Part shown: piece after piece, positions 8,909 to 17,435 of the stretch | Numbering within the stretch: position 1 is the stretch's first letter | How the letters are laid out: each line of letters starts with the position of its first letter | Assembly: GCA_017514975.1 (NCBI GenBank) | Contig: JAFWIF010000036.1 | Span: forward strand, 1-41,271 | Source of the DNA: Candidatus Saccharimonadota bacterium | Lineage (GTDB): Bacteria > Patescibacteriota > Saccharimonadia > Saccharimonadales > Saccharimonadaceae | DNA: 41,271 bases | Direction: 5' to 3' | Notes under the pieces: model-generated | Databases searched by the model: none | The model's input: the letters and a program-made list of their open reading frames with translations, nothing else | Told to the model about the DNA's origin: nothing | Made by a program: the position numbers and the translations under genes

Positions 8909-10093
8909 ATGTCATTCTTTACTATTAAAAAGCAGTCTCTCGAAACCGACCTCGACACCGAAATCCCCCAAACCACCACAACCGCCTCTCAAAAACGCCC
9001 TCTTATGCGCGCCGGCATCATCAAGACCGCTCACGGCGAAATCGAGACGCCCGCTTTTGTCGGCGCCGCCACTTGCGCCACCGTCAAGGCTCTCACCAAC
9101 CGCCACCTCGAAACTATCAAAACCCCCGCCATTCTCGTCAACACCTATCACCTTCTCCTTACCCCAGGCCCCGAGCTTATCGCTCAAGCCGGCGGCATCA
9201 ACAAATTCACCAACTGGCAAAAACCCACCTTTTCTGACTCTGGCGGCTTCCAAATGCTTTCCCTTCCCGACGCCAAAGTCGACTCCGACGGCGTCACCTT
9301 CAAGTCGCACCGCAACGGCGATACGATTCGCATGACTCCCGAAAGCTCCATGCGCGCCCAGTGGCAAATCGGCGCCGACATCCACATGGCTTTCGACCAA
9401 GCCGCTGATTCTCGTGACCACTCTATCATGAAGCAAGCTATGCTCCGCACCCATGCTTGGCTCCCCGAAAATCTCGAAACTCACGAACTCCTCAAACACC
9501 AAGCTGAGCGAGATTCAAAACCCTATCAATCCCTCTACGCTGTTGTCCAAGGCGGCCTCTTCCCCGATCTTCGCCAAACTTCCGCCGAATTTATGAAAGA
9601 CCAACCCGTCGACGGCTTCGGCATCGGCAGCCTCTATACAACTGAAACCCCTGAAACCGCCGCAATCATCAAGCTCACCAACGAAATCCTCCCCGTCGAA
9701 AAACCTCGCCATCTTCTCGGCATGGGCAGCGAACCTCGCGACCTTTTCCTTGGCGTCCTCTATGGTTGCGACACCTTCGACTGCGTCGGCCCTACCCGCC
9801 TCGCAAGAAACGGCGCCCTCTACTCGAAAACCGGCCGCATCAACATCAAAAATGCCAAATATCGCGATTACTTTGCCCCTCTCGATGAGACCTGCCCCTG
9901 CGAGCTCTGCCAAAACCACACTCTCGCCTACCTCCATCATCTCTTCAAAACCGATGAAATCACCGGAAAAATCCTCGCCACTATCCACAATGAAACTTTC
10001 GTAATCGACCTCATGCAAAAAATCCGCCAATCAATCCAAGACGACACTTTTGGCTCTCTCATGACCAACTTTATGAATTCCTACTACAACTAA
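8909..10093 (+). CDS. tgt: tRNA-guanine transglycosylase (queuine/preQ1)
   Basis: Tgt exchanges guanine-34 of GUN-anticodon tRNAs for preQ1, the step before QueA. It has 394 aa, a little longer than usual because of an N-terminal extension of about 30 residues before the conserved AGIIKTAHGEIETPAFVG. Visible signatures are NTYHLLL, SDSGGFQMLSL with the general-acid Asp, the substrate loop VVQGGLFPDLR, GIGSLY, LLGMGS, and the nucleophile region CDTFDCVGPTRLAR. The zinc site is CPCELCQNHTLAYLHHL near residues 330-347. It pairs functionally with queA upstream. Its own leaderless promoter abuts the divergent cassette promoter. Confidence 0.96.
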   Translation: MSFFTIKKQSLETDLDTEIPQTTTTASQKRPLMRAGIIKTAHGEIETPAFVGAATCATVKALTNRHLETIKTPAILVNTYHLLLTPGPELIAQAGGINKFTNWQKPTFSDSGGFQMLSLPDAKVDSDGVTFKSHRNGDTIRMTPESSMRAQWQIGADIHMAFDQAADSRDHSIMKQAMLRTHAWLPENLETHELLKHQAERDSKPYQSLYAVVQGGLFPDLRQTSAEFMKDQPVDGFGIGSLYTTETPETAAIIKLTNEILPVEKPRHLLGMGSEPRDLFLGVLYGCDTFDCVGPTRLARNGALYSKTGRINIKNAKYRDYFAPLDETCPCELCQNHTLAYLHHLFKTDEITGKILATIHNETFVIDLMQKIRQSIQDDTFGSLMTNFMNSYYN

Positions 10094-10175
10094 CCCCTTT
10101 GTTATATATTAAAAGCAGAAATCCAAATAGTAATTTATCGCTGAAAGTGAAAATAAAAATATGGAGGTAATAAAA

Positions 10176-10520
10176 ATGGTAGATTTAAAGAAATTACAAA
10201 AAGATATATATCAAAACAAAGTAGATAAAGGATTTAATGTAACAGATATTAATGAAGAATTTTGTTTAACATATGGAGAGGTAGCAGAAGCATTTGAAGC
10301 TTGGAGAAAAAAGAAAGATGATTTAGGAGAAGAACTTGCAGATGTGGCTATTTATCTATTAGGATTATCAGAGATTTTAGGTATAGACTTAGAAGATGAA
10401 ATACAGAAAAAAGTTTATAAAAATTCTAAAAGAGAATATAAAACGGTAGATGGTGTGAATACAAGAGTTAAAGAATTTGATGTAAATCAGGATAAAATGC
10501 AGCCAAGTGTAGCCAAATGA
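10176..10520 (+). CDS. MazG-like nucleotide pyrophosphohydrolase, AT-rich
   Basis: Small MazG-fold protein (114 aa) of the all-alpha NTP pyrophosphatase superfamily, which hydrolyses (d)NTPs, often as house-cleaning. The family pattern is visible: EVAEAFEAW (metal-binding EExxE-like helix) then EELADVAIYLLGLSEILGIDLE with the conserved E..D. The start is ATG 10176, with GGAGG 8 nt before it; the ATG at 10161 overlaps that site. Coding composition is sharply different from the neighbours: A-rich, with AAA, GAA and ATA codons and little C, as in low-GC Firmicutes. This suggests recent transfer. It lies alone between tgt and the permease gene. The exact substrate cannot be read from sequence. 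Confidence 0.8.
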   Translation: MVDLKKLQKDIYQNKVDKGFNVTDINEEFCLTYGEVAEAFEAWRKKKDDLGEELADVAIYLLGLSEILGIDLEDEIQKKVYKNSKREYKTVDGVNTRVKEFDVNQDKMQPSVAK

Positions 10521-10581
10521 CCAAAATCGAAAAGCCATCAGCTAAGCATCTCTTGCCATTACGCAATATTACAACGCATGC

Positions 10582-10587
10582 TACAAT
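10582..10587 (+). promoter_or_regulatory. Extended -10 box, leaderless start of the permease gene
   Basis: TGC-TACAAT, then 6 nt, then ATG 10594. No Shine-Dalgarno. Confidence 0.55.
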
Positions 10588-10593
10588 ATAACC

Positions 10594-11871
10594 ATGAGCA
10601 CTCCCCAAAAACCTCTTAAAATCGATCTCGATACAAAAACTTTTATTCGTTTTTGGCTCGTTCCTCTTGGATTCTTGCTTTGCACCTTCTTTATCTTTCA
10701 CGCCGCCCAAGGCCTCTTTATAATCGCAGCCGCCCTCTTTATCGCGCTCGCTATCGACCCTCTCGTAAAAAGAATTGCTAAAATTATCCCAGGAAAAGGC
10801 GTCAAACTTCCTATTGCTCTCGCTTACGTTCTCGTTGTCGGCTTTATTATTACTTTTCTCGCCATCGTCATCCCGACCGTATTTAACGAAACTATAAAGT
10901 TTATAAGCAATTTCCCCAATATCGTCAGTCACGCCTCTTTCGACCTTAGCTTTATCGATCGTATCGGCGAGATCATTCGCATTCCCGATCTTCGCCATCA
11001 AATTATCTCATCCGTCAGCTCTTTCTCTCAAGATTTTGCCGACAACTTCCTTGGTCATCTTTCAAATTCCATCGGCTTTGTTGGCAACATTGGCGTTACT
11101 CTACTTCTTGCTCTCACTCTCGCTTTCTTTATGCTCGTTGAAGGCCCAGACCTCATGAAACGCCTCTGGCGCAACTATCGTAGCAATCCCCGCGCAAAGA
11201 AAATCCGCCACGTTATTAACCGCATGACCAAGGTCGTCTCTCTTTACGTTTCTGGCGCCCTCACCGTCGGTCTTATCAACGCCTGCGCAACCGCTATCTT
11301 CGTCTTTATTCTCTCATTTATCTTCAGCTTCTCCCCAGGACTCGCCTTCCCCTTCGGTCTCATCACCGGCACGCTCTGCCTTATTCCAATGTTCGGCTCC
11401 TTTCTTGGCGAATGTCTCGTCGCCCTACTTCTCTCCTTCAACAACCCTATCGCCGGCCTCGTTTTCTTCATCTACGCCTGCATTTACCCCTCTATCGAGG
11501 GCAATATCATTTCCCCAAAAGTCCAGGGTCGCAGCCTTCGCCTACCTCCACTCGTCATTTTAGCCTCCATTACGATTGGCATTTACACATTTAGCTTCCT
11601 CGGCCCTATCGGCTCCGTTATCGGCGCCATCGTCGCCATCCCTATCGCCGGCTGCATCAAAATTCTCATGGAAGAATACGGCGACGGCTTCACGCTTTCC
11701 GACGAAACAATCGACAAGGCTCGCCTCGCCAAATCCGCCCTCACCCATCCCCGCACCGCCACAAGCTCCGCTACCAGCTCCAACACCAGCCGAACTCCCC
11801 TAAAACCCGCCGCCCAAAAAACTTCCACCACAACAAAAACCTCAGCCCCAAAAACCCCGACGAAAAAATAA
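10594..11871 (+). CDS. AI-2E family transporter (PerM/UPF0118)
   Basis: Multi-pass membrane protein of 425 aa with about seven to eight helices in the usual PerM layout: an N-terminal pair (FWLVPLGFLLCTFFIFHAAQ and the following helix), a third helix (LPIALAYVLVVGFIITFLAI), a soluble region with DRIGEIIRIPDLR, and a C-terminal bundle containing the family hallmark IEGNIISPKVQGRSLRLPPLVI followed by IGSVIGAIVAIPIAG. Members have been linked to AI-2 export or Na+/H+ antiport, so the substrate here is not known. The last 60 residues are a Thr/Ala/Ser/Lys-rich low-complexity tail, likely cytoplasmic and variable. The gene stands alone with its own leaderless promoter. Confidence 0.9.
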   Translation: MSTPQKPLKIDLDTKTFIRFWLVPLGFLLCTFFIFHAAQGLFIIAAALFIALAIDPLVKRIAKIIPGKGVKLPIALAYVLVVGFIITFLAIVIPTVFNETIKFISNFPNIVSHASFDLSFIDRIGEIIRIPDLRHQIISSVSSFSQDFADNFLGHLSNSIGFVGNIGVTLLLALTLAFFMLVEGPDLMKRLWRNYRSNPRAKKIRHVINRMTKVVSLYVSGALTVGLINACATAIFVFILSFIFSFSPGLAFPFGLITGTLCLIPMFGSFLGECLVALLLSFNNPIAGLVFFIYACIYPSIEGNIISPKVQGRSLRLPPLVILASITIGIYTFSFLGPIGSVIGAIVAIPIAGCIKILMEEYGDGFTLSDETIDKARLAKSALTHPRTATSSATSSNTSRTPLKPAAQKTSTTTKTSAPKTPTKK

Positions 11872-12092
11872 GTCACTCCTCTTATACTTATACATCTAAA
11901 ACCCGTACAGCCCCCTCACCTCATGTCAACTCTTCTATAAAAAGACTAGATTTCCTATTACCAGAAGCTAGTACATTACCGACATTAAAACAGTAATAAG
12001 TCCACGCGCCCAAAGACCACAGGCCATCAATCAAAGATCATCAAAGACCTCCACAAACCATCAAAAACCCCCTAGAAAAATCCCCCTAGCAA
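11872..12092. other. Intergenic between convergent genes, weak direct repeats
   Basis: The stretch 12010-12075 holds short imperfect repeats of ATCAAAGACC/CCATCAAAAACC. On the minus strand CTAGGGGGATTTTT and CTAGGGGGTTTTT occur in tandem just after pilC. They are direct, not inverted, so no classical terminator hairpin is supported. Confidence 0.3.
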
Positions 12093-13292
12093 TCATCCAA
12101 CCGTATTCACCAACGAGTAGATCGGGAACAAGACACCACCAATCATACCACCCGCCATAATCGCCAAACTTACCATCAAAATTGGCTCAATCATCGTCGA
12201 AATCGCTTGAATCTTCTCGTCAAGCTCATCTTCGTAAACCTGCGCCGCCTTCCCAAGCATCTCATCCATCTTACCCGACTGCTCACCAATCGCCGCCATT
12301 TGCGGTACCAAAGGCAAAATATAGTCTTTGTCTTTTAATGAATCCGACATATTCTTACCAGCTTGAACCTGCTCCATCGCTGCCTCTACCGACTCTTTGA
12401 CAATTACGTTGTTCGTCGCCTCACCCGAAATCTGCATCGTATCGAGTACTGCCACCCCTGTTGCCAGCAAAATCTGCGACAACCTCGCAAATCTCGCCAT
12501 ATAAAGAATCCGGAATAGCCCATTAAACATCGGTATATTCAACTTAATATTCGCCATCATCCTATCGCCAGGCTCTGTCTTACTATATTGAATAAGACCG
12601 ATCGCCCCACCAACTACAATTAGAACTACCAGCCACCAGAAGTTAAACATAAAATCTTTCATATTCACCAAGAGTTGCGAAATCCACGGCAACTCCTCGT
12701 TCAAATCATTATATAGCTGCTCTACCTGCGGCACCACTTCTACCATCATGAACACAAACACGACGATAATCACGCCAAGCACAATCAGCGGATACATCAT
12801 TGCTCCACGGATTTTGCTCATCATCTTTTCGTCTTTTTCTTCTTGCGTCGCAATCCGCTTCAAACTTTCATCTAGAGTACCAGACATTTCGCCCGCCCGA
12901 ATCAGCGACAAATAAACGTTATCAAAGATATTTGAATGTTTCCCAAAAGCGTCCCCCAAATTTCTACCCGCTTCAACATCAGCCAAGATCTCCTCTATCA
13001 CCGCCTTCATTGCCTTATTGCTCGTTTGCTCTGCAACCGTTCTCAGCGACTGCGCAAGTGGTAAGCCCGCACCAACCAGTGTCGCAAATTGACGCGTAAA
13101 ATTAATCCTATCTTTCGCAGTAACTTTATTTAATTTACTTCCAAATCCAGACCCTTCCTCTTTCAGTGTATCGGGTATATAACCACGATCCATCAAAAGT
13201 TTACCAGCCGCTCGCTCACTTTCCGCTTGAATCGTACCGCTTAAAACTCTGCCGGTCCCCTGCTCCTTTGCCTTGTAGTGAAAGCGTTTCAT
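12093..13292 (-). CDS. pilC: Type IV pilus inner-membrane platform protein PilC (T2SS GspF family)
   Basis: Membrane platform that couples the pilus ATPases to pilin assembly. It has 399 aa with two copies of the T2SSF domain (about 65-190 and 265-390). Signatures are FTRQFATLVGAGLPLAQSLRT and RFARLSQILLATGVAVLDTMQ, plus the tail MIEPILMVSLAIMAGGMIGGVLFPIY. Membrane helices lie near 167-190, 218-238 and 370-395. ATG 13292 overlaps the pilT stop (ATGA), so the two genes are translationally coupled. The order dnaG-rpoD-pilT-pilC on the same strand places pilus genes behind the core replication/transcription pair. No pilB is in the window. Confidence 0.95.
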   Translation of the reverse strand: MKRFHYKAKEQGTGRVLSGTIQAESERAAGKLLMDRGYIPDTLKEEGSGFGSKLNKVTAKDRINFTRQFATLVGAGLPLAQSLRTVAEQTSNKAMKAVIEEILADVEAGRNLGDAFGKHSNIFDNVYLSLIRAGEMSGTLDESLKRIATQEEKDEKMMSKIRGAMMYPLIVLGVIIVVFVFMMVEVVPQVEQLYNDLNEELPWISQLLVNMKDFMFNFWWLVVLIVVGGAIGLIQYSKTEPGDRMMANIKLNIPMFNGLFRILYMARFARLSQILLATGVAVLDTMQISGEATNNVIVKESVEAAMEQVQAGKNMSDSLKDKDYILPLVPQMAAIGEQSGKMDEMLGKAAQVYEDELDEKIQAISTMIEPILMVSLAIMAGGMIGGVLFPIYSLVNTVG

Positions 13293-14422
13293 CCGCGCGC
13301 CAACCTCTCAAATTCTTGCAAATCTACTGCATACTCGCGCGCATCGTCATAAGTAACCACGCCTGTTTGAATCAGTTTAACCAAGGTTCTATCCATTGTC
13401 TGCATGCCCTGATCCGCGCCCGTCTGAATCACCGTATCTAGCTGATGGGTTTTACCTTCACGTATAATCGATCGCACTGCTGGATTCGCAATCATCACTT
13501 CCGCCGCCACGACTCGACCGCCACCAATCGCCGGCACCAACCTTTGCGCACAAATCGCCATCAGGATATTTGACAGCTGCGAACGCACCTGTGGCTGCTG
13601 ATGTGGTGGAAATACATCTATCATACGGTCTATCGACTGCGCTGCCGAATTCGTATGTAGCGTCGCAAACACCAAGTGTCCCGTCTCTGCAATCGTAATC
13701 GCAGACGAAATCGTCTCTAAGTCGCGCATCTCACCAATCAACACAACGTCTGGATCTTCGCGCAATACTGATCTCAAAGCCGCCGAAAACGAATATGTAT
13801 CATAATGCACCTCACGTTGCACCACTACGCTACGATTTGATTTATGCGTAAACTCAATCGGATCCTCAATCGTAATAATATGCGAAGCTTTTTCTCGATT
13901 AATTTTATCCACCAAAGCCGCTAATGTCGTCGATTTCCCCGATCCAGTCGGACCAGTAACCAAAACCAATCCTCGTGGATAATCTGCAAAACTCTCAATC
14001 ACCGGCGGCATGCCTAGCTCTGAAACTTGCTTAATTAAGTTTGGAATCAAACGAAACGCACCGGCAAGATTACCCTTTTCGTGAAACGCATTTACCCGAA
14101 AGCGCCCCAACTCACCAAAAGAAAATGAATAATCAAATTCCTTATCTTTCAGCAAAATCTGTTTTTGGTCCTCTTCCAATGTCGAGAACACCAATCGCTC
14201 CACGGCCGCCTCATCCAAGTCATCATAACCAGGCACCGGCCTTAGTGCGCCATCAATTCTCAAAATTGGCGGCAATCCAACCTGTAAATGCAGGTCACTC
14301 GCATTCGTCTTTACGCACTCCTCAAGAAGACTCTCGATACGCACCTCTTTGTTCGATATTCCAGCATTCGACGTCGATGACACCGAAGTTGCCCCCATGT
14401 TGACCTGCCCACTATTATCCAT
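13289..14422 (-). CDS. pilT: Twitching motility ATPase PilT
   Basis: Hexameric ATPase that powers pilus retraction. It has 377 aa from ATG 14422, chosen because an extended -10 lies 7 nt upstream; a TTG 36 nt earlier has no supporting signals. Domains: an N-terminal PAS-like part (ASDLHLQVGLPPILRIDG), then the RecA-like core with Walker A GPTGSGKST, Asp box (ITIEDPIEFTH), Walker B-like DPDVVLIGEMRD, and the His box GHLVFATLHTNSAAQSIDRM. The AIRNLIRE-like C-terminal motif appears as NPAVRSIIREGK. Position and overlap with pilC indicate a retraction module. In Saccharibacteria type IV pili are associated with twitching and host contact, which is general knowledge rather than seen here. Confidence 0.96.
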   Translation of the reverse strand: MDNSGQVNMGATSVSSTSNAGISNKEVRIESLLEECVKTNASDLHLQVGLPPILRIDGALRPVPGYDDLDEAAVERLVFSTLEEDQKQILLKDKEFDYSFSFGELGRFRVNAFHEKGNLAGAFRLIPNLIKQVSELGMPPVIESFADYPRGLVLVTGPTGSGKSTTLAALVDKINREKASHIITIEDPIEFTHKSNRSVVVQREVHYDTYSFSAALRSVLREDPDVVLIGEMRDLETISSAITIAETGHLVFATLHTNSAAQSIDRMIDVFPPHQQPQVRSQLSNILMAICAQRLVPAIGGGRVVAAEVMIANPAVRSIIREGKTHQLDTVIQTGADQGMQTMDRTLVKLIQTGVVTYDDAREYAVDLQEFERLARG

Positions 14423-14429
14423 ACCCACC

Positions 14430-14435
14430 ATTATA
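14430..14435 (-). promoter_or_regulatory. -10 box, leaderless start of pilT
   Basis: TATAAT on the minus strand, 7 nt before ATG 14422, inside the 47-nt gap after rpoD. It would give pilT-pilC expression independent of rpoD. Confidence 0.5.
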
Positions 14436-14469
14436 CTTATGCTTTTAAAAAAATGCAAATAATTTTTTA

Positions 14470-15441
14470 TTACCGCAAATACTCGTGCAACTTCTTCGTA
14501 TTTTTATTTTTGCGCAGCTTCGCAAGCGCCTTCGCCTCGATTTGACGAATCCTCTCGCGCGTCACTGAAAATTCCGCTCCTACCTCCTCTAGTGTATGGC
14601 TCTTGCCTCCCCCAATTCCAAAACGCATCTTGATAATCTTCTGCTCTCTATCTGTCAACGTCGACAAAATCGACGCAATCTGCTCTTTCAGAAGCTGTGT
14701 CGCCGCAGAATCCTCAGGAGATACTCTATCCTCGTCCTCAATAAAATCCCCCAACGACGAATCTTCATCTTCGCTATCGTGTCCAACCGACGCATCAAGC
14801 GATGCGATATCTTGCTTGATCTTCATTACATACTCAATCTTCTCAACATCCATCCCCATCGCCTTCGCAATCTCTTCTGTTGACGGCTCACGATTTAACT
14901 CTTGCGTCAATCTCCTCTGCGTTCTCAAAACTTTATTAATCGTCTCCACCATGTGCACCGGTATCCGAATCGTTCTCGCCTGATCCGCAATCGCACGCGT
15001 GATTGCTTGGCGAATCCACCACGTCGCGTACGTCGAAAACTTAAAACCTTTTTCTGGGTCAAATTTCTCAACCGCCCTCAGCAAGCCCGTATTGCCCTCT
15101 TGAATCAAGTCCAAAAAATCCAAACCTCTCCCAGAATATCGCTTCGCAATCGACACCACCAAGCGCATATTCGACTCCGCCATCTTATCTTTCGCGCGTT
15201 TCTTTTCCTTTTCCGTACCATCAACAATCTTTTTCGCCAACTCCAACTCTTCTTCGGCCGTCAATAGCGGAATCTTTCCAATCTCGCGCAAATACAGCTT
15301 TACCGAGTCATCCGCAACATCATCATAATTTGCATCAAAATCAACCACCAGTTCATCGTCATTTTCCTCATCAAGCTCCTCAAACGACGCGTCGTCTCCT
15401 AAATCATCTGTAATCTGCAAATCTTTTTCTTCCTCGTCCAT
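14470..15441 (-). CDS. rpoD: Primary sigma factor (sigma-70 family)
   Basis: Housekeeping sigma factor, 323 aa, with a very short acidic N-terminus in place of region 1.1. Region 1.2 starts at [21 protein letters not shown] (about 46-66). Region 2 shows [25 protein letters not shown] and the -10-binding stretch [22 protein letters not shown]. Region 3 follows with IRIPVHM. Region 4.2 ([29 protein letters not shown]) carries the -35-binding helix-turn-helix. Shine-Dalgarno AAAGGAG lies 4 nt before ATG 15441. It has its own consensus-like promoter with a leader of about 140 nt, and lies behind dnaG as in the macromolecular-synthesis operon of other bacteria. The promoters described in this window fit this protein's expected recognition. 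Confidence 0.97.
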   Translation of the reverse strand: MDEEEKDLQITDDLGDDASFEELDEENDDELVVDFDANYDDVADDSVKLYLREIGKIPLLTAEEELELAKKIVDGTEKEKKRAKDKMAESNMRLVVSIAKRYSGRGLDFLDLIQEGNTGLLRAVEKFDPEKGFKFSTYATWWIRQAITRAIADQARTIRIPVHMVETINKVLRTQRRLTQELNREPSTEEIAKAMGMDVEKIEYVMKIKQDIASLDASVGHDSEDEDSSLGDFIEDEDRVSPEDSAATQLLKEQIASILSTLTDREQKIIKMRFGIGGGKSHTLEEVGAEFSVTRERIRQIEAKALAKLRKNKNTKKLHEYLR

Positions 15442-15586
15442 CTTTCTCCTTTTGAAGCCAGCAAAAGCCTCAATTAATTCTTAGTTTTAGATTCTTCGTT
15501 ATCTTATTTTTGTCTTTTCCTCAAATACTTCGCAAAATATCGGTTGGACTCCCAAAAAACTAGTCCGCTATCCGACTTTTCCACTT

Positions 15587-15615
15587 ATCTTATCATGCCA
15601 ACCGTACTCTTGCAA
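15587..15615 (-). promoter_or_regulatory. -35/-10 promoter of rpoD
   Basis: On the minus strand TTGCAA (15610-15615), 17 nt, TAAGAT (15587-15592), with TGA just before the -10. The leader that follows carries GGACT ... AGTCC arms around a T-run (15545-15575), which might form a weak attenuator. Confidence 0.6.
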
Positions 15616-15641
15616 CATTTTTGCAACTTTTTTCGGTTCTT

Positions 15642-17291
15642 CTACTTTTTTTGCTTAATCAGCTTGTTAAGTTCGTTCATCAATTGGTTTTCCAACTCTT
15701 CGTCCCCGCTTTGTTCCGCTCCTCTAATTCTTTCCTCCAAATCTCGCCTCAACATCACCGCGCGGTCTTTTTCGAGTCTTTTAGCCAATCCTTTTGCCTC
15801 CTCTTCGAGCCTCGATTTATCCCACGTCTTATACTTTTCTTCAAAAATCAGCTCAAGCTCCCCTTTATTAAACTCTTCCGCTCGCAAATCCCCCAACATC
15901 TCACTATTCACCTTTCCCACCACCACCAACGCCGCCAAATTCTTTTCCGCCTCATTGATCTTCGCCGTAGATTTAGCACCAGCTTCTTTTTTTACTTGCC
16001 GCAAACGCTTCGTCTTCACCTTCTTCTCAAAGCGTTGCGCTCGAAACGCCTCCAGCGAAATCCCCAACCTCTCGCTAACCTGTTTTTCATATTTTTCTCG
16101 CAATACCGTATCTTTCGCATCAATTTGCGCAATCAGCTTTTTCGCCTCCGTACAATACTCCTGGAACCCTTTTTCTGTTCGCAAATCATAATTTTCCGTA
16201 TATTTCTCCAAAATCCACTCCATTGCTGGCCGATATCTCGTCACTGCCTTTTGCCACAACTCCTTATTTTTCTGAATCAATTCGTCCGCATCTTTACATC
16301 CCTGATAATCGTCAATCACCGACAAATAAATCCCAAACTTCGACGCCAAGCTTATCGCTCTTTCTGCAGCTCGCACGCCCGCCTCATCGCCGTCATACGC
16401 CAAGCGGATATCTTTCGTCATCCTCGCAAAACTCTTCAAGTGCATCTCCGTCATCGCCGTCCCTGCCGTCGCCACCGCTTCACACACTCCTGCCTGATGC
16501 GACGATATCACGTCCATATTCCCCTCCACTACAACCACAAAATCACTCTTTCGTATCGTTTCCTTTGCTTGACTTAACCCAAAAATATGTCGCCCCTTAT
16601 TATACAAAATCGTTTCCGGCGTATTAAGGTATTTTGGCGCATTTTTATCTTTATCGTCCAAAATCCTCCCCGTAAATCCGATTACACCCCCACCCACATC
16701 CATCAGCGGCACCATCATTCTCCCTTTAAACAAATCCCCTCCAAACCGATTCGTCATTCCCGCCTCTTCAATCTCCGCCATCGAAAAACCCCGTTTCCTC
16801 AAAAAACCCACTATCGCATTTCCCGCTTTCGGCGCATATCCAATCCGAAATTTTTCTACCGTTTTTTTATTTAAATTCCGCTTATAAAAAACATATTCAC
16901 AAACCGCCCTATTCCTCGTCAAACATACCTGATAATATTTCGCCGATAATTCCAAAATTTCCCTTAACCGCTTCTTTTTCTCAAGAAATTTCTTCTCGTC
17001 ATTTCCATATTTTTTCAATTCTACCCCCGCCTGATTTGCCAACTTTTCCAAAGCCTCTCGAAAAGTTAACCCTTCCATCTCCATCACAAAAGTAAAAATA
17101 TCGCCCCCCTTATTACTCGAAAAATCGTGCCAAATCCCTTTTTCTGGCGACACCACAAAACTCGGCGTCCTATCCGTCCCCCACGGCGAATGCCCCTTAA
17201 AATTCCTTCCAGCCCGCTTTAGCTCAATATATTGCCCAACCACATCTTCAACCGCCAAACGCGCCCGAATCTCCTCCTTCGCGTCCTCCAT
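15642..17291 (-). CDS. dnaG: DNA primase with degenerate zinc ribbon
   Basis: Makes RNA primers at the fork. It has 549 aa, shorter than the usual ~600. The N-terminal domain keeps the zinc-ribbon frame, but all four metal ligands of the CxxH...CxxC pattern are replaced: SPWG at 35-38 and DFSS at 56-59 (S35, G38, D56, S59). The remaining ribbon residues (TPSF, VSPEKG, KGGDIFTFVM) are intact, so this is not a frame error. The catalytic core is complete: TOPRIM EGNMD at 256-260 and YDGDEAG at 299-305. The C-terminal helicase-binding region is diverged, Lys/Glu-rich and ends LNKLIKQKK. ATG 17291 has TATAAT 9 nt upstream. It is first in the order dnaG-rpoD. Confidence 0.95.
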   Translation of the reverse strand: MEDAKEEIRARLAVEDVVGQYIELKRAGRNFKGHSPWGTDRTPSFVVSPEKGIWHDFSSNKGGDIFTFVMEMEGLTFREALEKLANQAGVELKKYGNDEKKFLEKKKRLREILELSAKYYQVCLTRNRAVCEYVFYKRNLNKKTVEKFRIGYAPKAGNAIVGFLRKRGFSMAEIEEAGMTNRFGGDLFKGRMMVPLMDVGGGVIGFTGRILDDKDKNAPKYLNTPETILYNKGRHIFGLSQAKETIRKSDFVVVVEGNMDVISSHQAGVCEAVATAGTAMTEMHLKSFARMTKDIRLAYDGDEAGVRAAERAISLASKFGIYLSVIDDYQGCKDADELIQKNKELWQKAVTRYRPAMEWILEKYTENYDLRTEKGFQEYCTEAKKLIAQIDAKDTVLREKYEKQVSERLGISLEAFRAQRFEKKVKTKRLRQVKKEAGAKSTAKINEAEKNLAALVVVGKVNSEMLGDLRAEEFNKGELELIFEEKYKTWDKSRLEEEAKGLAKRLEKDRAVMLRRDLEERIRGAEQSGDEELENQLMNELNKLIKQKK

Positions 17292-17300
17292 TCTCTCTTC

Positions 17301-17306
17301 ATTATA
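17301..17306 (-). promoter_or_regulatory. -10 box of dnaG, leaderless or near-leaderless
   Basis: TATAAT on the minus strand, 9 nt before ATG 17291. No Shine-Dalgarno of the AGGAGG type. Confidence 0.45.
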
Positions 17307-17338
17307 CTACACTCTTCCTCTCTCAAAACCTCCACCTC

Positions 17339-17368
17339 AAAAAAATAGCCCGACTTCCGTCGAACTAT
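17339..17368 (-). terminator. Rho-independent terminator of the 517-aa gene
   Basis: On the minus strand a 10-bp stem (ATAGTTCGAC / GTCGGGCTAT, with G-U pairs) closes on a GGAA tetraloop and is followed by seven T. It separates the 517-aa gene from dnaG. Confidence 0.75.
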
Positions 17369-17435
17369 CTAAAAAACCAGCCTATAAATCTGACGACAGA
17401 AACCCCGTTTCGCGTCGCCAAATCAATCGCCTTAG

